NCBI RefSeq assembly: GCF_040907265.1 | Contig: NZ_JBFOHP010000002.1 | Location: 2,504,501 to 2,568,500 of the forward strand | Length of the DNA: 64,000 nucleotides | Direction: 5' to 3' | Source: Streptomyces sclerotialus | GTDB taxonomy: Bacteria > Actinomycetota > Actinomycetes > Streptomycetales > Streptomycetaceae | Shown: piece after piece, positions 45,217-54,850 of the stretch | Numbering within the stretch: position 1 is the first letter of the stretch | How the letters are laid out: each line of letters starts with the position of its first letter | Program-made: the position numbers and the translations under genes | Notes under the pieces: model-generated | The model's input: the letters and a program-made list of their open reading frames with translations, nothing else | The model's database searches: none | Told to the model about the DNA's origin: nothing

Positions 45217-46821
45217 GTGCCGCGCAGCCCCGCTTCCCGAAACCCCTCGCCCCAGCCGGTGCCCCCGTCGGACACCGTGGACGTCGTCATCGTCGGTGGT
45301 GGAGTGGCCGGTCTGGCCGCCGCACACCACCTCACCCGCGCCGGCGCCACCGTCGCCGTCCTGGAGGCCGCCGACCGCGTCGGTGGCCGCGCGACCACCG
45401 AGGAACTGGACGGCTTCCGCCTGGACCGGGGCAGTCAGCTCCTGGTCAGCTCCTATCCGGAGCTGAGCAGAACCCCGGCCCTCGACGACCTCGCGCTACG
45501 GCCCTTCGCCCCCGGTATCTGCCTGCACAACGGGCGCCGCGCACAACATATCGGCGCCGTCCGGAGCACAAGGGTCGCACTCTCCACGGCACGCGCCCTT
45601 ACGCGCGCCTCCGCACGCCCCTCGTCACGCTCCGGCGCCCGTATCCCCTCGCTCGGCTCCCGCCTGCCCTCGCCCGGCGGCCCGCTGAGCCCGTCGTCCC
45701 TGCTCCCTTCGTCCCTGCGGCCCCCGTTCGGCACCGCCCGCCTGCCTTCCCTCGGGCCGCTGGGGCCGATCCGGTCGCTCGGCACGCTCGGGCAGCTCGG
45801 ACCGCTCGGTACCGCGCGCCTGCCGTCCCTGGGAGTGTCCCGGCTCCCCGGTCTCGGCTCCCCCCGGCTGCCCGCACTCGCCACGCTCGGCTCGTCCCGG
45901 CTGCCCGCGCTGCGCACCGCCCCGGGCGCGCAGCGGTCCTCCCGGACCGCCCCGGGCCCGGGCCGCGACCAGCCCGTCCACGACGTCCTGTCGCCCCGCG
46001 CCGCCGCGCTGCGTCCGCTGCTGACCGCCCTGCTCGGCGACCCCACGCTGCAGGGCTCCAGCCTCGGCGCCGCCCTCACCCTGCGCGCCTTCGCCACCGG
46101 GCGGCTCTGTCTGCCGGCGGGAGGTGCGGCGAGCGTCCCCGAGCTGCTCGCCGCCTCGCTGCCGCCGGGCACCGTGCGCACGTCCGTCCGCGCCGTCTCC
46201 GTCTCCACCACGCTCGTCACCACCTCCGATCACCGTCAACTGCGCTGCCGCGCCGCGCTCGTGGCCACGGGAGCGCGCGACGCCGCTGAGCTGCTGCCGG
46301 GGCTGCGGGTCCCCGACTTCCATCCGGTGACCATGCTGCACCACACCGCCGACACCTCCCTGAGTTGTCCACAGGCACAGGACGCGGCGCTGTTCCTGCC
46401 GACCGAGGGGCCGGTGGCGTACAGCTATGCCGCGAGCGCGGTCGACCCCTCCCGCACCCCGCCCGGCAGGTCGCTGATCACCACGGCCGTGCTCGGCTCC
46501 GCCGCCACGCTGCCCGCCGGCGCGCTCGACAAGACGGTCCGCCCGCAGCTGGAGCGGCTGTACGGCACCGCCACCGACGGCTGGCGGCTGCTGGCCGCGC
46601 ACCATGACCCGTACGCCGTGCCGGCCATGCCCGCGCCGCACGATCCGTTCCGGCCGGTCCGCGTGCTGGCCGGGCTGTACGTGTGCGGCGACCACCGCGA
46701 CACCGGCACCGTCCAGGGCGCCCTGCGGTCCGGCCGCCGCGCCGCGCACGCGCTGCTGCAGGACTTCGGCATCGCGGTACCGGACGACGGATCCGCCCAT
46801 CCCCTGCCCGACGCCGCCTGA
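45217..46821 (+). CDS. FAD-dependent oxidoreductase with long low-complexity insert
   Basis: 534-aa flavin protein of the amine-oxidase/phytoene-desaturase type. The N-terminus has VDVVIVGGGVAGLAAAHHL then LEAADRVGGRATT, the FAD-binding motifs; the C-terminus has GLYVCGDHRDTGTVQGALRS, which closes the FAD site. Between them, residues about 131-250 are a Leu/Pro/Gly/Arg/Ser repeat with units like ARLPSLG, SRLPGLG and PRLPALA, unlike the rest. The start is GTG 45217, with GGGAGG a few nt upstream; the longer GTG at 45181 is disfavoured. Substrate unknown. Confidence 0.85.
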   Translation: MPRSPASRNPSPQPVPPSDTVDVVIVGGGVAGLAAAHHLTRAGATVAVLEAADRVGGRATTEELDGFRLDRGSQLLVSSYPELSRTPALDDLALRPFAPGICLHNGRRAQHIGAVRSTRVALSTARALTRASARPSSRSGARIPSLGSRLPSPGGPLSPSSLLPSSLRPPFGTARLPSLGPLGPIRSLGTLGQLGPLGTARLPSLGVSRLPGLGSPRLPALATLGSSRLPALRTAPGAQRSSRTAPGPGRDQPVHDVLSPRAAALRPLLTALLGDPTLQGSSLGAALTLRAFATGRLCLPAGGAASVPELLAASLPPGTVRTSVRAVSVSTTLVTTSDHRQLRCRAALVATGARDAAELLPGLRVPDFHPVTMLHHTADTSLSCPQAQDAALFLPTEGPVAYSYAASAVDPSRTPPGRSLITTAVLGSAATLPAGALDKTVRPQLERLYGTATDGWRLLAAHHDPYAVPAMPAPHDPFRPVRVLAGLYVCGDHRDTGTVQGALRSGRRAAHALLQDFGIAVPDDGSAHPLPDAA

Positions 46822-46844
46822 CGACGACGGTGCGACCGGTGCCT

Positions 46845-46872
46845 GGTGCCCGGCGGCCGGTGCCCGGCGGCC
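46845..46872 (+). repeat. 14-bp tandem duplication
   Basis: GGTGCCCGGCGGCC repeated twice (46845-46858 and 46859-46872) just after the oxidoreductase stop; a third, degraded copy follows. Confidence 0.8.
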
Positions 46873-46954
46873 GTGCCTGGTGCTCGGCGGCAGGCCCACC
46901 CGGGCTCGGCAGGACCCCGTCACCACCCCACCGCAGCACGACTTCGCCCTGAGC

Positions 46955-46978
46955 CCCGCACCCGCACCCGCACCCGCA
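46955..46978 (+). repeat. Hexamer repeat CCCGCA x4
   Basis: Four perfect copies of CCCGCA in the noncoding gap after the oxidoreductase gene. A short simple repeat prone to copy-number change. Confidence 0.85.
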
Positions 46979-46992
46979 CGCGGACACGACAA

Positions 46993-47022
46993 GGCCGGGG
47001 TGGCGTGATCGCCGCCCCGGCC
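46993..47022. terminator. Bidirectional terminator
   Basis: 12-bp stem (46993-47004 with 47011-47022, one G-U) and a 6-nt loop between the convergent oxidoreductase and HTH-TPR regulator genes. Confidence 0.7.
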
Positions 47023-47050
47023 CCGTCGTCGGGCCCGTCCTCCGCGCGTC

Positions 47051-48571
47051 TCACCCCAGCGCGGTCACCTTGTCGCGGTAGCCGCGTACGGGTGCGGCGT
47101 CCCGGTACGGTTCCAGCCTGCGCTCGAAGTCCCGTACGTACTCATGCACCCGTACGGAACGCATCTCCGCCGCCTGTACGGCCGCCTCCGCGCCCAGCGT
47201 GCAGGCCTGTTCCAGTTCGCCGAGGCCGAGCCGGGCGGTCGCCAGGACGATGCGGCAGAGCAGCCGGCTGCGGGCGTAACCGGCGCCGCGGAGCTGCAGC
47301 GACCGCTCGGCGTGCTGTGCCGCGGCGCGGTACTGCTGGAGGTCGCGGTGGCAGTGCCCGAATTCGTCCGCGAGCTGTGCCTCGTCGAAGAGCCGTGCCC
47401 AGTGCGGCACCTCGTCACCGGGGCGCGCGGCCTCCAGGGCCCGTTCGGCGCGGGCCAGGGAGGCGGTACAGGCGCGTACCTCGCCCAGTACGGCGTGCCC
47501 GCGTGCCTCCGCGGCGTGCAGCAGCGCCTGGACCAGGGGCGGCGGCCCGCTGCCGATGCCCTGCTGGGCCACCCGCGCCAGCTGGACGGCCTCCCGGCCG
47601 TGGCCCAGGTACACCGCCTGCCGGCTCATCGTGATCAGGACGTAGCTGCCGTACGCGCGGTCGCCGGCTGCTTGAGCCAGCCGGAGCGCCTGTACGAAGT
47701 AGCGCTGCGCGAGCCCGTGCGCGGTGATGTCGTACGAGGTCCAGCCGGCCAGCCGGGTCAGGTCGGCGGTGGCGGAGAAGAGCCGTCGGCCGGCGGTTTC
47801 GCTGTAGGAGCCGCGCAGCATGGGCTCGGCCTCGTGCTCCAGGTAGCGCACGAGTGCCTGGCGGGCATGGCCGCCGCCGTACGCGTGGTCCAGCGTCCTG
47901 AAGAGTTCGCCGACCGAGCGCAGGGCCGCGATGTCCCCGCTGGACACGCGGTAGCCGTGCGCCGGGTCCGGGCGCTCCGGACGGTCGGGGCGGCGCTGGC
48001 GGGGCACTCCTGCGCGGATCTGCGCGGGCACCCGGGGCGGCCCGGGGTGCCCGGGCGGTCCGGGAGGGCCGTGCTCGGGGGCCGGTTCGCCGCGCGCGAC
48101 CCGTTCGTCCGCGCGGCCGATGAGCCAGTCGCGGCTGGGTACGACCAGACCCGCCGGGGTGAACGCGATCTTGCGCAGTTCGGCGTGGCTGCCGGAGTCC
48201 TTGCGCCACAGGCCGCTGACGATGTCCACCGCCTCGGCGGGTGTCGCGGCGAATTCCAGCCCGGCGTACACGGGTGCGCAGGCGTCCAGACCCAGGTCCT
48301 GCGCCGACAGCCGGCGTCCGAGGCGGCGGGTGAACACCTCGGCGATCAGTGCGGGGGTGGTGCCGCGTGGCTGCTGGCCGCGCAGCCATCTGGTCACCGA
48401 TGTCTTGTCGTAGCGCAGGTCGAGCCCGTGTTCCAGCCCCAGCTGGTCCACCCGGCGGGCCAGACCGGCATTGGAGAACCCCGCCTCCGCGATCAGCGCG
48501 GCGAGTCTGCGGTTGGGTGTGCGTTGCGGCGATCCCTCAAGCTGTGGGCCTGGGTCGGGTCGTTCCGTCAT
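47051..48571 (-). CDS. HTH-TPR regulator (NsdA-like)
   Basis: 506 aa. The N-terminal region ([20 protein letters not shown], then [19 protein letters not shown]) is a helix-turn-helix; a Pro/Gly/Arg-rich linker (about 170-205) follows; the rest is helical TPR-like repeats, with [20 protein letters not shown]. The plan matches the actinobacterial regulators that include NsdA, known to hold back antibiotic production and sporulation. Specific role not known. ATG 48571 has AGGAG about 12 nt upstream. A relative is encoded at 56949-58304. Confidence 0.85.
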   Translation of the reverse strand: MTERPDPGPQLEGSPQRTPNRRLAALIAEAGFSNAGLARRVDQLGLEHGLDLRYDKTSVTRWLRGQQPRGTTPALIAEVFTRRLGRRLSAQDLGLDACAPVYAGLEFAATPAEAVDIVSGLWRKDSGSHAELRKIAFTPAGLVVPSRDWLIGRADERVARGEPAPEHGPPGPPGHPGPPRVPAQIRAGVPRQRRPDRPERPDPAHGYRVSSGDIAALRSVGELFRTLDHAYGGGHARQALVRYLEHEAEPMLRGSYSETAGRRLFSATADLTRLAGWTSYDITAHGLAQRYFVQALRLAQAAGDRAYGSYVLITMSRQAVYLGHGREAVQLARVAQQGIGSGPPPLVQALLHAAEARGHAVLGEVRACTASLARAERALEAARPGDEVPHWARLFDEAQLADEFGHCHRDLQQYRAAAQHAERSLQLRGAGYARSRLLCRIVLATARLGLGELEQACTLGAEAAVQAAEMRSVRVHEYVRDFERRLEPYRDAAPVRGYRDKVTALG

Positions 48572-49098
48572 CAGCTTTACGGTCTCCTGCCTTCCGGGCC
48601 GCGCCGACCGGGCCCGGTCGACACCGTCCGGCGCTTTCGCCCTCCTGGAACGGCGTGAATGTAGCGGCCCAAGGAGGAGTTCCGGCCACGTTTCGTCCGC
48701 GTTCATCCGATCGTGTGAGCACAGCACCACGAGGCGATGCGGCCCCCGGGGCCCCGCTCCGCGCGCCCGGTCCCCGCTCCGCGCTGCGCCCCTGCTCAGC
48801 CGCCCCTCGGCGGCCGTGCCCCCGGCGGCCGCCGCCCCGTAGAGCCCCGCTCCCGGAGACCGCCACCGAACACCTTCCGGTCACCCGTACGAGCTGTCCC
48901 TCCGGCACGCCCTTCCGGCCACCGTCACGAACGGAGCCCGCCCCGACCTTCCGCCGGCCTCCCGGCCCCCTCGCCACCGGTGCCCGTCCTCCTCTCCCGC
49001 CCGCCCGCACCGGCCCGGGACCGGCCGCCCGCGGGGCTTCCTGGCCACGGCCGTACAGTGGTGACGGGCGCGAAGGTCTTGCAATAAGAGGAGCCGCC
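48572..49098. promoter_or_regulatory. Divergent control region, HTH-TPR regulator / lipB
   Basis: 527 bp without a supported gene; frames extending lipB upstream have no family match. The DNA is C-rich on the plus strand; CCCCGCTCCGCGC occurs twice near 48752-48785. TACAGT at 49054-49059 is a possible -10 for lipB but no -35 is clear. The right end holds AGAGGAG just before the lipB ATG. Confidence 0.3.
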
Positions 49099-49881
49099 AT
49101 GAGTGAGCTGCGCTTTGTCCGGATGGGCTTCGGCGCCGACCGCGTCGAATACCAGACGGCGTGGCAGGAGCAGCGCCGGGTGCACGCCGCCCGGTTCGCC
49201 GACGAGATCCCGGACACCTGTCTGCTGCTGGAGCACCCGCCTGTCTACACGGCGGGCCGGCGCACGACCGACGACGAGCGCCCCCTGGACGGCACCCCCG
49301 TCATCGACGTGGACCGCGGCGGGAAGATCACCTGGCACGGCCCGGGCCAGCTGGTCGGTTACCCGATCCAGAAGCTGCCGCGCCCGGTGGACGTGGTCGC
49401 GCACGTGCGCCGCCTCGAAGAGGCGCTGATCCGTACGGCGGCGGAGTTCGGCGTGGAGACCAGCCGCGTCGAGGGCCGCAGCGGCGTGTGGGTGCTGGGC
49501 GACCCGGTGGAGCAGCGCGCGGCGCTGGGGGGCCTGAACCTCGACTTCGACCCGCGCGTGAACGACGAGCTGTTCGACCCGCGGCTGAACGGCCCGGAGT
49601 ACGCCCCCTCCAACGCGGGGCAGCGCCGTGAGGACCGCAAGCTGGCGGCGATCGGTATCCGGGTGGCCAAGGGCGTCACGATGCACGGCTTCGCGCTGAA
49701 CGTGAACCCGGACAACACCTCGTTCGACAAGATCGTGCCGTGCGGCATCCGGGACGCGGGCGTGACGTCGCTCTCGTACGAGCTGGGCCGTGAGGTCACC
49801 ATCGACGAGGTGCTGCCGGTGGCCGAGAAGCACCTGCGGGACGTGCTGGAGAACGCCGAGCTCCTGCCCCGCGCCGTCTGA
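49099..49881 (+). CDS. lipB: Lipoyl(octanoyl) transferase
   Basis: 260-aa enzyme that moves octanoyl from acyl carrier protein to the lipoyl domains. It has [17 protein letters not shown] with the family His, then [18 protein letters not shown] with the catalytic Lys, and [14 protein letters not shown] with the catalytic Cys. AGAGGAG lies 5 nt before the ATG. It is followed after 137 bp by lipA on the same strand; the targets include the E2 encoded by sucB in this window. Confidence 0.96.
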   Translation: MSELRFVRMGFGADRVEYQTAWQEQRRVHAARFADEIPDTCLLLEHPPVYTAGRRTTDDERPLDGTPVIDVDRGGKITWHGPGQLVGYPIQKLPRPVDVVAHVRRLEEALIRTAAEFGVETSRVEGRSGVWVLGDPVEQRAALGGLNLDFDPRVNDELFDPRLNGPEYAPSNAGQRREDRKLAAIGIRVAKGVTMHGFALNVNPDNTSFDKIVPCGIRDAGVTSLSYELGREVTIDEVLPVAEKHLRDVLENAELLPRAV

Positions 49882-49948
49882 CCCGGCCCGCCGGCGCCGC
49901 CCACGAGCGGGCCCGGCGGAATGCAGCCCGGTGGTAGCGGGTTGCGCA

Positions 49949-49992
49949 GCACGTAAAGACGTGCGAATCAACGGGCGTACCCTGGGTACGCC
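49949..49992 (+). promoter_or_regulatory. Two palindromes before lipA
   Basis: GCACGT-AAAG-ACGTGC (49949-49964) and GGCGTACCC-T-GGGTACGCC (49974-49992, 9-bp perfect arms) lie in the 137-bp lipB-lipA gap, 10 bp apart. The second ends 26 bp before the lipA start. They could be an operator pair, or, for the first, a short terminator after lipB. Confidence 0.5.
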
Positions 49993-50018
49993 GAAGAAAC
50001 GAAGCTTAGGGAGCCGGA

Positions 50019-50969
50019 GTGTCCGCTGTCGCACCCGACGGACGCAAGATGCTGCGCCTGGAGGTCCGGAACAGCCAGACCCCCATCGAGCGCAAGCCCG
50101 AGTGGATCAAGACCCGGGCGAAAATGGGCCCCGAGTACAACCACCTGCAGGGCCTGGTGAAGAGCGAGGGCCTGCACACGGTCTGCCAGGAGGCGGGCTG
50201 TCCCAACATCTTCGAATGCTGGGAGGACCGCGAGGCGACCTTCCTCATCGGCGGTGACCAGTGCACCCGCCGCTGCGACTTCTGCCAGATCGACACCGGC
50301 AAGCCGCAGGAGCTGGACCGCGACGAGCCCCGGCGCGTGGCCGAAAGCGTGCAGACGATGGGTCTGCGGTACGCCACGATCACCGGCGTCGCCCGCGACG
50401 ACCTGGAGGACGGCGGCGCCTGGCTGTACGCCGAGACCGTCCGGCAGATCCACGGCCTGATGCCCGACACGGGCGTGGAGCTGCTGATCCCCGACTTCAA
50501 CGCGGAGCCCGACCAGCTGGCCGAGGTCTTCTCCTCGCGCCCCGAGGTGCTGGCGCACAACGTGGAGACGGTGCCGCGGATCTTCAAGCGGATCCGTCCC
50601 GGTTTCCGTTACGAGCGCTCCCTGAAGGTCATCACGGAGGCCCGTAAGGACGGCCTGGTGACCAAGTCGAACCTGATCCTGGGCATGGGCGAGACCCGTG
50701 CGGAGATCAGTGAGGCGCTGCAGGACCTGCACGACGCGGGCTGCGAGCTGATCACGATCACCCAGTACCTGCGCCCGTCGGTGCGGCACCACCCGGTCGA
50801 CCGCTGGGTGAAGCCGCAGGAGTTCGTCGAGCTCAAGGAGGAGGCGGAGGAGATCGGCTACAAGGGCGTCATGTCCGGGCCGCTGGTCCGCTCCTCGTAC
50901 CGGGCCGGCCGGCTCTACCAGCAGGCGATGGAGCAGCGCGCGGCGGAGGCCGAGCGCCCGGCGGTGTGA
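50019..50969 (+). CDS. lipA: Lipoyl synthase
   Basis: 316-aa radical-SAM enzyme that inserts two sulfurs into the octanoyl group. The auxiliary cluster motif is [12 protein letters not shown] (C-x4-C-x5-C), the radical-SAM motif is CTRRCDFC, and the C-terminal serine of VRSSYRAG completes the auxiliary cluster ligands. The sulfurs come from its own Fe-S cluster, so it depends on cluster carriers like the ErpA of this window. GTG 50019 has AGGGAG 5 nt upstream. Follows lipB. Confidence 0.97.
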   Translation: MSAVAPDGRKMLRLEVRNSQTPIERKPEWIKTRAKMGPEYNHLQGLVKSEGLHTVCQEAGCPNIFECWEDREATFLIGGDQCTRRCDFCQIDTGKPQELDRDEPRRVAESVQTMGLRYATITGVARDDLEDGGAWLYAETVRQIHGLMPDTGVELLIPDFNAEPDQLAEVFSSRPEVLAHNVETVPRIFKRIRPGFRYERSLKVITEARKDGLVTKSNLILGMGETRAEISEALQDLHDAGCELITITQYLRPSVRHHPVDRWVKPQEFVELKEEAEEIGYKGVMSGPLVRSSYRAGRLYQQAMEQRAAEAERPAV

Positions 50970-51237
50970 CCGCCGTCGGCGGGCTCGGTCCGATCACCTT
51001 CGGGAAGCGCCCGCGCGGTGGGCCGCATGGCGGACGGGACGTCGTCACGCGCCTCGTCGATCACGCTCGGGCGCCCTCCATCCGCATGATCATCCCTGGC
51101 TTCATCCGTGGATTCTTTGCATTCGCGAGCGGCCTTCCAGGACCCCGATGATGTGAATCCCGGCACACGCCGGAGGACGCGGTCCGTACTTCTCCCAGGC
51201 TGGAGCGGTGCGGGCCGCACCGACGTTTCATGGCAGT

Positions 51238-51266
51238 TTGACCGTCCGGTCATCCGTTGGTAACAC
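51238..51266 (+). promoter_or_regulatory. Candidate promoter; rest of lipA downstream gap
   Basis: TTGACC (51238-51243), 17 bp, TAACAC (51261-51266). The -35 lies in a 5-bp inverted repeat TGACC-GTCC-GGTCA (51239-51252). The remaining 381-bp gap from the lipA stop (50970-51350) shows no convincing gene or hairpin; the leader 51273-51350 uses weak third-position G/C and is probably not coding. Confidence 0.45.
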
Positions 51267-51350
51267 CGTTCCGTGACGCTTTCCGTGACGATGGTTGAAC
51301 GCACCGCTCACACCCCCGTTGTTCCCACCACCCCGAAGGGGACTCACGCC

Positions 51351-51569
51351 ATGCAGGCCGCGCCCGTCCGTGACACCGCCGCTCTGCCGATCCCGTCCGT
51401 CACCGGTGCCCTGCGCGCCGTGGAATCGCTGCTGATGCGCAACGGTCAGCGCACCGCCCGCCGAAATGCCTGGACCGCCGTCCTCGAGGACCGGCGTCGT
51501 GCCGAGGACCGGCGGGCCGCCCAGTACGTACTGGAGGCCGCGGCGACCCGGAGCACCCCGGCCACGTAA
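51351..51569 (+). CDS. Small Arg-rich protein, 72 aa
   Basis: Begins MQAAPVRDTAALPIPSVTGA, then a helical Arg-rich region RRNAWTAVLEDRRRAEDRRA. No known fold recognised; I know it only as a small protein regularly placed between lipA and the DUF4191 gene in streptomycetes. ATG 51351 with AAGGGG upstream is preferred over a GTG at 51273 because codon use before the ATG is not coding-like. Confidence 0.65.
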   Translation: MQAAPVRDTAALPIPSVTGALRAVESLLMRNGQRTARRNAWTAVLEDRRRAEDRRAAQYVLEAAATRSTPAT

Positions 51570-51579
51570 ACTTCCGTAC

Positions 51580-52278
51580 ATGGCGAGGAAGGAAAACGCA
51601 GACACCTCTGCGAACCCCGGGCGGCTCAAGCAGATCGCCCTGACCTACAAGATGACCCGTCGGGTCGACTCCAAGGTCGGTCTTGTCGTCGCGGGCGTGG
51701 GCATCGTCGTATTCGGCGTTCTCCTTGCCATCGGCTTCCTGATCGGCCACCCCGTTTACCTGGGCATCCTGGGCTTCCTGCTGGCCTTCCTGGCCATGGC
51801 GATCATCTTCGGCCGGCGCGCCGAGAAGGCCGCCTTCGGTCAGATGGAGGGCCAGCCGGGAGCCGCGGCCGCGGTGCTGGAGAACATCGGCCGCGGCTGG
51901 TCGGTGACGCCCGCGGTCGCGATGAACCGCAACCAGGACGTCGTGCACCGTGCGGTCGGCAAGGCCGGCATCGTGCTCGTCGGCGAGGGCAACCCGAACC
52001 GGCTCCGCGGCCTGCTGGCGGCGGAGAAGAAGCGGATGGCCCGCGTCGTCTCCGACGCCCCGGTCCACGACTTCGTGGTCGGTGACGGCGAGGGCCAGGT
52101 ACCGCTGAAGAAGCTCCGTACGACGCTGATGAAGCTGCCGCGCGTACTGCCGGGCTCGCAGGTCACGGTGGTCAACGACCGGCTGCGGGCGCTCGGCGAC
52201 CTGATGAGCAACATGCCGGTGCCGAAGGGGCCGATGCCCAAGGGCATGCGGATGCCGAAGGGCGGCCGGATGCGCTGA
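51580..52278 (+). CDS. DUF4191 membrane protein
   Basis: 232 aa. Two transmembrane segments (about 33-54 and 58-79) follow a basic N-terminus; the rest is a cytosolic domain ending in a Met/Pro/Lys/Gly tail (MPVPKGPMPKGMRMPKG). It fits DUF4191, a family of actinobacterial membrane proteins of unknown role. The ATG has no ribosome site, only 10 bp after the previous stop. A 20-bp triple repeat starts 9 bp after its stop. Confidence 0.88.
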   Translation: MARKENADTSANPGRLKQIALTYKMTRRVDSKVGLVVAGVGIVVFGVLLAIGFLIGHPVYLGILGFLLAFLAMAIIFGRRAEKAAFGQMEGQPGAAAAVLENIGRGWSVTPAVAMNRNQDVVHRAVGKAGIVLVGEGNPNRLRGLLAAEKKRMARVVSDAPVHDFVVGDGEGQVPLKKLRTTLMKLPRVLPGSQVTVVNDRLRALGDLMSNMPVPKGPMPKGMRMPKGGRMR

Positions 52279-52287
52279 CGCCTCCGG

Positions 52288-52347
52288 CGTCGTACCGACG
52301 ACATGACCGTCGTACCGACGACATGGCCGTCGTACCGACGACATGGC
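52288..52347 (+). repeat. Three 20-bp tandem repeats, each palindromic
   Basis: CGTCGTACCGACGACATGAC and two copies of CGTCGTACCGACGACATGGC, placed end to end. Each contains the palindrome CGTCG-TAC-CGACG. The array lies right after the DUF4191 gene and before a strong hairpin. Confidence 0.9.
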
Positions 52348-52384
52348 CAGCGGCCCGGGACCTGGTGGTCCCGGGCCGCTGGCC
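52345..52384. terminator. Terminator hairpin
   Basis: 18-bp perfect stem (52345-52362 with 52367-52384), 4-nt loop, between the convergent DUF4191 and RDD genes. Confidence 0.85.
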
Positions 52385-52496
52385 GTACGGGTGCGCCGGT
52401 CATACGAGTGCCGGGGCCGCACCCCGGGCCCGTCTGCGTCTCCCGGAGACGGCCGCCCTACGTGCGCGCGCAGACCGCCGCCCCGGACCGGCCGGG

Positions 52497-52532
52497 GAGA
52501 CCGTTCCGTACGCGCGCGTACGGAACGGTCTC
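52497..52532 (-). terminator. 36-bp perfect palindrome at end of RDD gene
   Basis: 18-bp arms with no spacer; it overlaps the last two bases of the RDD stop codon. Acts as terminator of the RDD gene. Confidence 0.8.
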
Positions 52533-52998
52533 AGATGCGCACCTGGACCGACCGCGCCAGCCGGTCGTGCAGGCCGCGGCCGTCGCGGTCCCAGATCGCG
52601 GCCGGGATGACGATCATCAGCGCGACCGTACGGAGCAGCACCCGCGGCAGCGAGAGCCGGCCGCCGCCCTCGGCGACCACCCGCAGGCCCAGCAGCCGCT
52701 TGCCGGGCGTGAAGCCGACCGTGCCGACGGTGAGCAGGCTGAGGACGAGGAAGACCAGCAGTGCCCAGTTGCTCGCCGCGTTCGCCCTGCCGCCGCTGAG
52801 CAGTCCGTACGCGATGAGCATGCACAGCGCCCAGTCGATCAGGAGGGCCACGATCCGGCGGCCCGGCCGGGCGACCGAGCCGGGTCCGTGCTCCGGCAGC
52901 CCCAGCTGCTGGCCCCGGTAGCCGAAGTCGATGCCCATGTCCTCGGCCGCCGCGCGGGGCCCGGAGAGCCACGATCCCATTGCTTGCCTGTTGTCCAC
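52531..52998 (-). CDS. RDD-family membrane protein
   Basis: 155 aa. A soluble N-terminus ([20 protein letters not shown]) precedes the RDD core: Arg-Arg-Ile-Val-Ala-Leu-Leu-Ile-Asp near the first helix, a second helix with [20 protein letters not shown], and the C-terminal [13 protein letters not shown], which carries the Arg-Asp-Asp type residues. Transport or protein-sorting roles have been proposed for the family. GTG 52998 gives [14 protein letters not shown], the usual N-terminus in streptomycetes. Divergent from glnA. Confidence 0.88.
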   Translation of the reverse strand: MDNRQAMGSWLSGPRAAAEDMGIDFGYRGQQLGLPEHGPGSVARPGRRIVALLIDWALCMLIAYGLLSGGRANAASNWALLVFLVLSLLTVGTVGFTPGKRLLGLRVVAEGGGRLSLPRVLLRTVALMIVIPAAIWDRDGRGLHDRLARSVQVRI

Positions 52999-53145
52999 CC
53001 GTCCACGGTACTGCGACCGCATACATTTCCGGCGGGCCGGGGCGCCCGGGGACGGGGCGCCGCGACCACCTCGCCGTACGGCGTAACGGGGCCGTACCGG
53101 TGCGCGCACCGCCCACCACGGCGGGTCACGCGCACCGCGCGCCGG

Positions 53146-53183
53146 TTAACCTGTGCGAAACAAATGGGTCATGCTTGGGAAAT
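53146..53183 (+). promoter_or_regulatory. GlnR box upstream of glnA
   Basis: TTAAC-n6-GAAAC-n6-GTCAT-n6-GAAAT, a close match to the GlnR consensus gTnAc-n6-GaAAc twice over. It is centred about 120 bp before the glnA start, so nitrogen-dependent activation by the OmpR-type regulator GlnR is expected. Confidence 0.85.
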
Positions 53184-53199
53184 CCCGCCTACCTATGGT
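53171..53199 (+). promoter_or_regulatory. glnA core promoter
   Basis: TATGGT (53194-53199) is a good -10; the -35 at 53171-53176 (ATGCTT, 17-bp spacer) is poor, in keeping with activator dependence on the overlapping GlnR box. Confidence 0.5.
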
Positions 53200-53282
53200 C
53201 GGGCGAGCGCGCCACCGCACATGGTCGCGATCCGAGGAGCAACCCCGAGCCGCCGACCGGTGACCGGGCTAGGAGGAGTTGG

Positions 53283-54692
53283 ATGTTCCAGAACGCCGAC
53301 GAGGCCAAGAAGTTCATCGCGGACGAGGACGTCAAGTTCGTCGACGTCCGATTCTGCGACCTGCCCGGTGTGATGCAGCACTTCACGGTGCCCGCGGAGG
53401 CGTTCGACCCCGCCGAGGAGCTCGCGTTCGACGGCTCCTCGATCCGCGGCTTCCAGGCCATCCACGAGTCCGACATGGCGCTGCGCGCGGACCTCTCCAC
53501 GGCCCGGGTCGACCCGTTCCGCCGGGACAAGACCCTCAACGTCAACTTCTTCATCCACGACCCGATCACCGGCGAGCAGTACAGCCGTGACCCGCGGAAC
53601 GTGGCGAAGAAGGCCGAGGCCTACCTCGCCTCCACCGGCATCGCCGACACCGCGTTCTTCGGCCCCGAGGCCGAGTTCTACGTGTTCGACTCGGTCCGCT
53701 TCGAGACCTCCGCCAACCGCTCGGTCTACGAGATCGACTCCGAGGCGGGCGCCTGGAACACCGGCGCGGTCGAGAACAACCGCGGTTACAAGGTCCGCTA
53801 CAAGGGCGGCTACTTCCCGGCCCCGCCGGTCGACCACTTCGCCGACCTGCGTGCGGAGATCTCCCTGGAGCTGGACAAGCAGGGCCTGAAGGTCGAGCGC
53901 CAGCACCACGAGGTCGGCACCGCCGGCCAGGCCGAGATCAACTACAAGTTCAACACGCTGCTCGCCGCGGCCGACGACCTGATGCTCTTCAAGTACATCG
54001 TGAAGAACGTCGCCTGGCGCAACGGCAAGACCGCGACCTTCATGCCCAAGCCGATCTTCGGTGACAACGGCTCCGGCATGCACGTCCACCAGTCCCTGTG
54101 GCAGGGCGGCGAGCCGCTCTTCTACGACGAGCAGGGCTACGCGGGCCTCTCGGACACCGCCCGCTACTACATCGGCGGCATCCTCAAGCACGCCCCGTCG
54201 CTGCTGGCCTTCACCAACCCGACGGTGAACTCCTACCACCGCCTGGTCCCCGGCTTCGAGGCCCCGGTCAACATGGTGTACTCGCAGCGCAACCGCTCCG
54301 CGGCCATGCGTATCCCGATCACCGGCTCGAACCCGAAGGCCAAGCGCGTCGAGTTCCGCGCCCCGGACCCGTCCTCCAACCCGTACCTGGCCTTCTCCGC
54401 GCTCCTCCTCGCGGGCCTGGACGGCGTGAAGAACAAGATCGAGCCGGCCGAGCCGATCGACAAGGACCTCTACGAGCTCGCTCCCGAGGAGCACGCGAAC
54501 GTCCAGCAGGTCCCGACCTCCCTCCCCGCGGTCCTCGACGCCCTGGAGGCGGACAACGAGTACCTCCAGCAGGGCGGCGTCTTCACCTCGGACCTGATCG
54601 AGACCTGGATCGACTACAAGCGCACCAACGAGATCGCCCCGATCCAGCTCCGCCCGCACCCGCACGAGTTCGAGCTGTACTTCGACATCTAA
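53283..54692 (+). CDS. glnA: Glutamine synthetase, type I
   Basis: 469-aa dodecameric GSI-beta enzyme forming glutamine from glutamate and ammonia. Visible motifs: FDGSSIRGF near the N-terminus, [20 protein letters not shown] with the ATP-site and ammonia-site residues, and the adenylylation loop [10 protein letters not shown] with its Tyr, so it should be controlled by GlnE-type adenylylation. AGGAG lies 6 nt before ATG. It is preceded by a GlnR box and followed by a 36-bp palindrome, and ends the core part of the window. Confidence 0.98.
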   Translation: MFQNADEAKKFIADEDVKFVDVRFCDLPGVMQHFTVPAEAFDPAEELAFDGSSIRGFQAIHESDMALRADLSTARVDPFRRDKTLNVNFFIHDPITGEQYSRDPRNVAKKAEAYLASTGIADTAFFGPEAEFYVFDSVRFETSANRSVYEIDSEAGAWNTGAVENNRGYKVRYKGGYFPAPPVDHFADLRAEISLELDKQGLKVERQHHEVGTAGQAEINYKFNTLLAAADDLMLFKYIVKNVAWRNGKTATFMPKPIFGDNGSGMHVHQSLWQGGEPLFYDEQGYAGLSDTARYYIGGILKHAPSLLAFTNPTVNSYHRLVPGFEAPVNMVYSQRNRSAAMRIPITGSNPKAKRVEFRAPDPSSNPYLAFSALLLAGLDGVKNKIEPAEPIDKDLYELAPEEHANVQQVPTSLPAVLDALEADNEYLQQGGVFTSDLIETWIDYKRTNEIAPIQLRPHPHEFELYFDI

Positions 54693-54850
54693 GAGGCGAG
54701 GTCGGGCGACCTGGGCGGGATCCTCGGAAACCGGCTGTGACCTGCGGAGACTCTTCTCCTGAGTTCTCATGGTTCCCAGCTGTTTTCCGCCCCCTTGTGC
54801 ACCGCGTGTGCACCGCAGCACGCAAACCCTGACTCGGTGTCAGGCACGTT

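Noticed and set aside
46955..46978. Possible CRISPR-like array
   Set aside because: Repeats are 6 bp with no spacers. None of the tandem repeats in the window has the 20-40 bp repeat and unique-spacer pattern.
48349..49098. N-terminal extension of lipB by 250 codons
   Set aside because: The extension is Pro/Arg-rich, crosses the regulator promoter area and has no family match; AGAGGAG sits right before the normal LipB start.
50966..51151. 61-codon open frame after lipA
   Set aside because: No ribosome site, no composition bias, no similarity recognised.
51273..51350. GTG 51273 as the start of the small Arg-rich protein
   Set aside because: Third positions in this segment are often A or T, unlike real genes here; it is more likely the leader of the mRNA starting near 51272.
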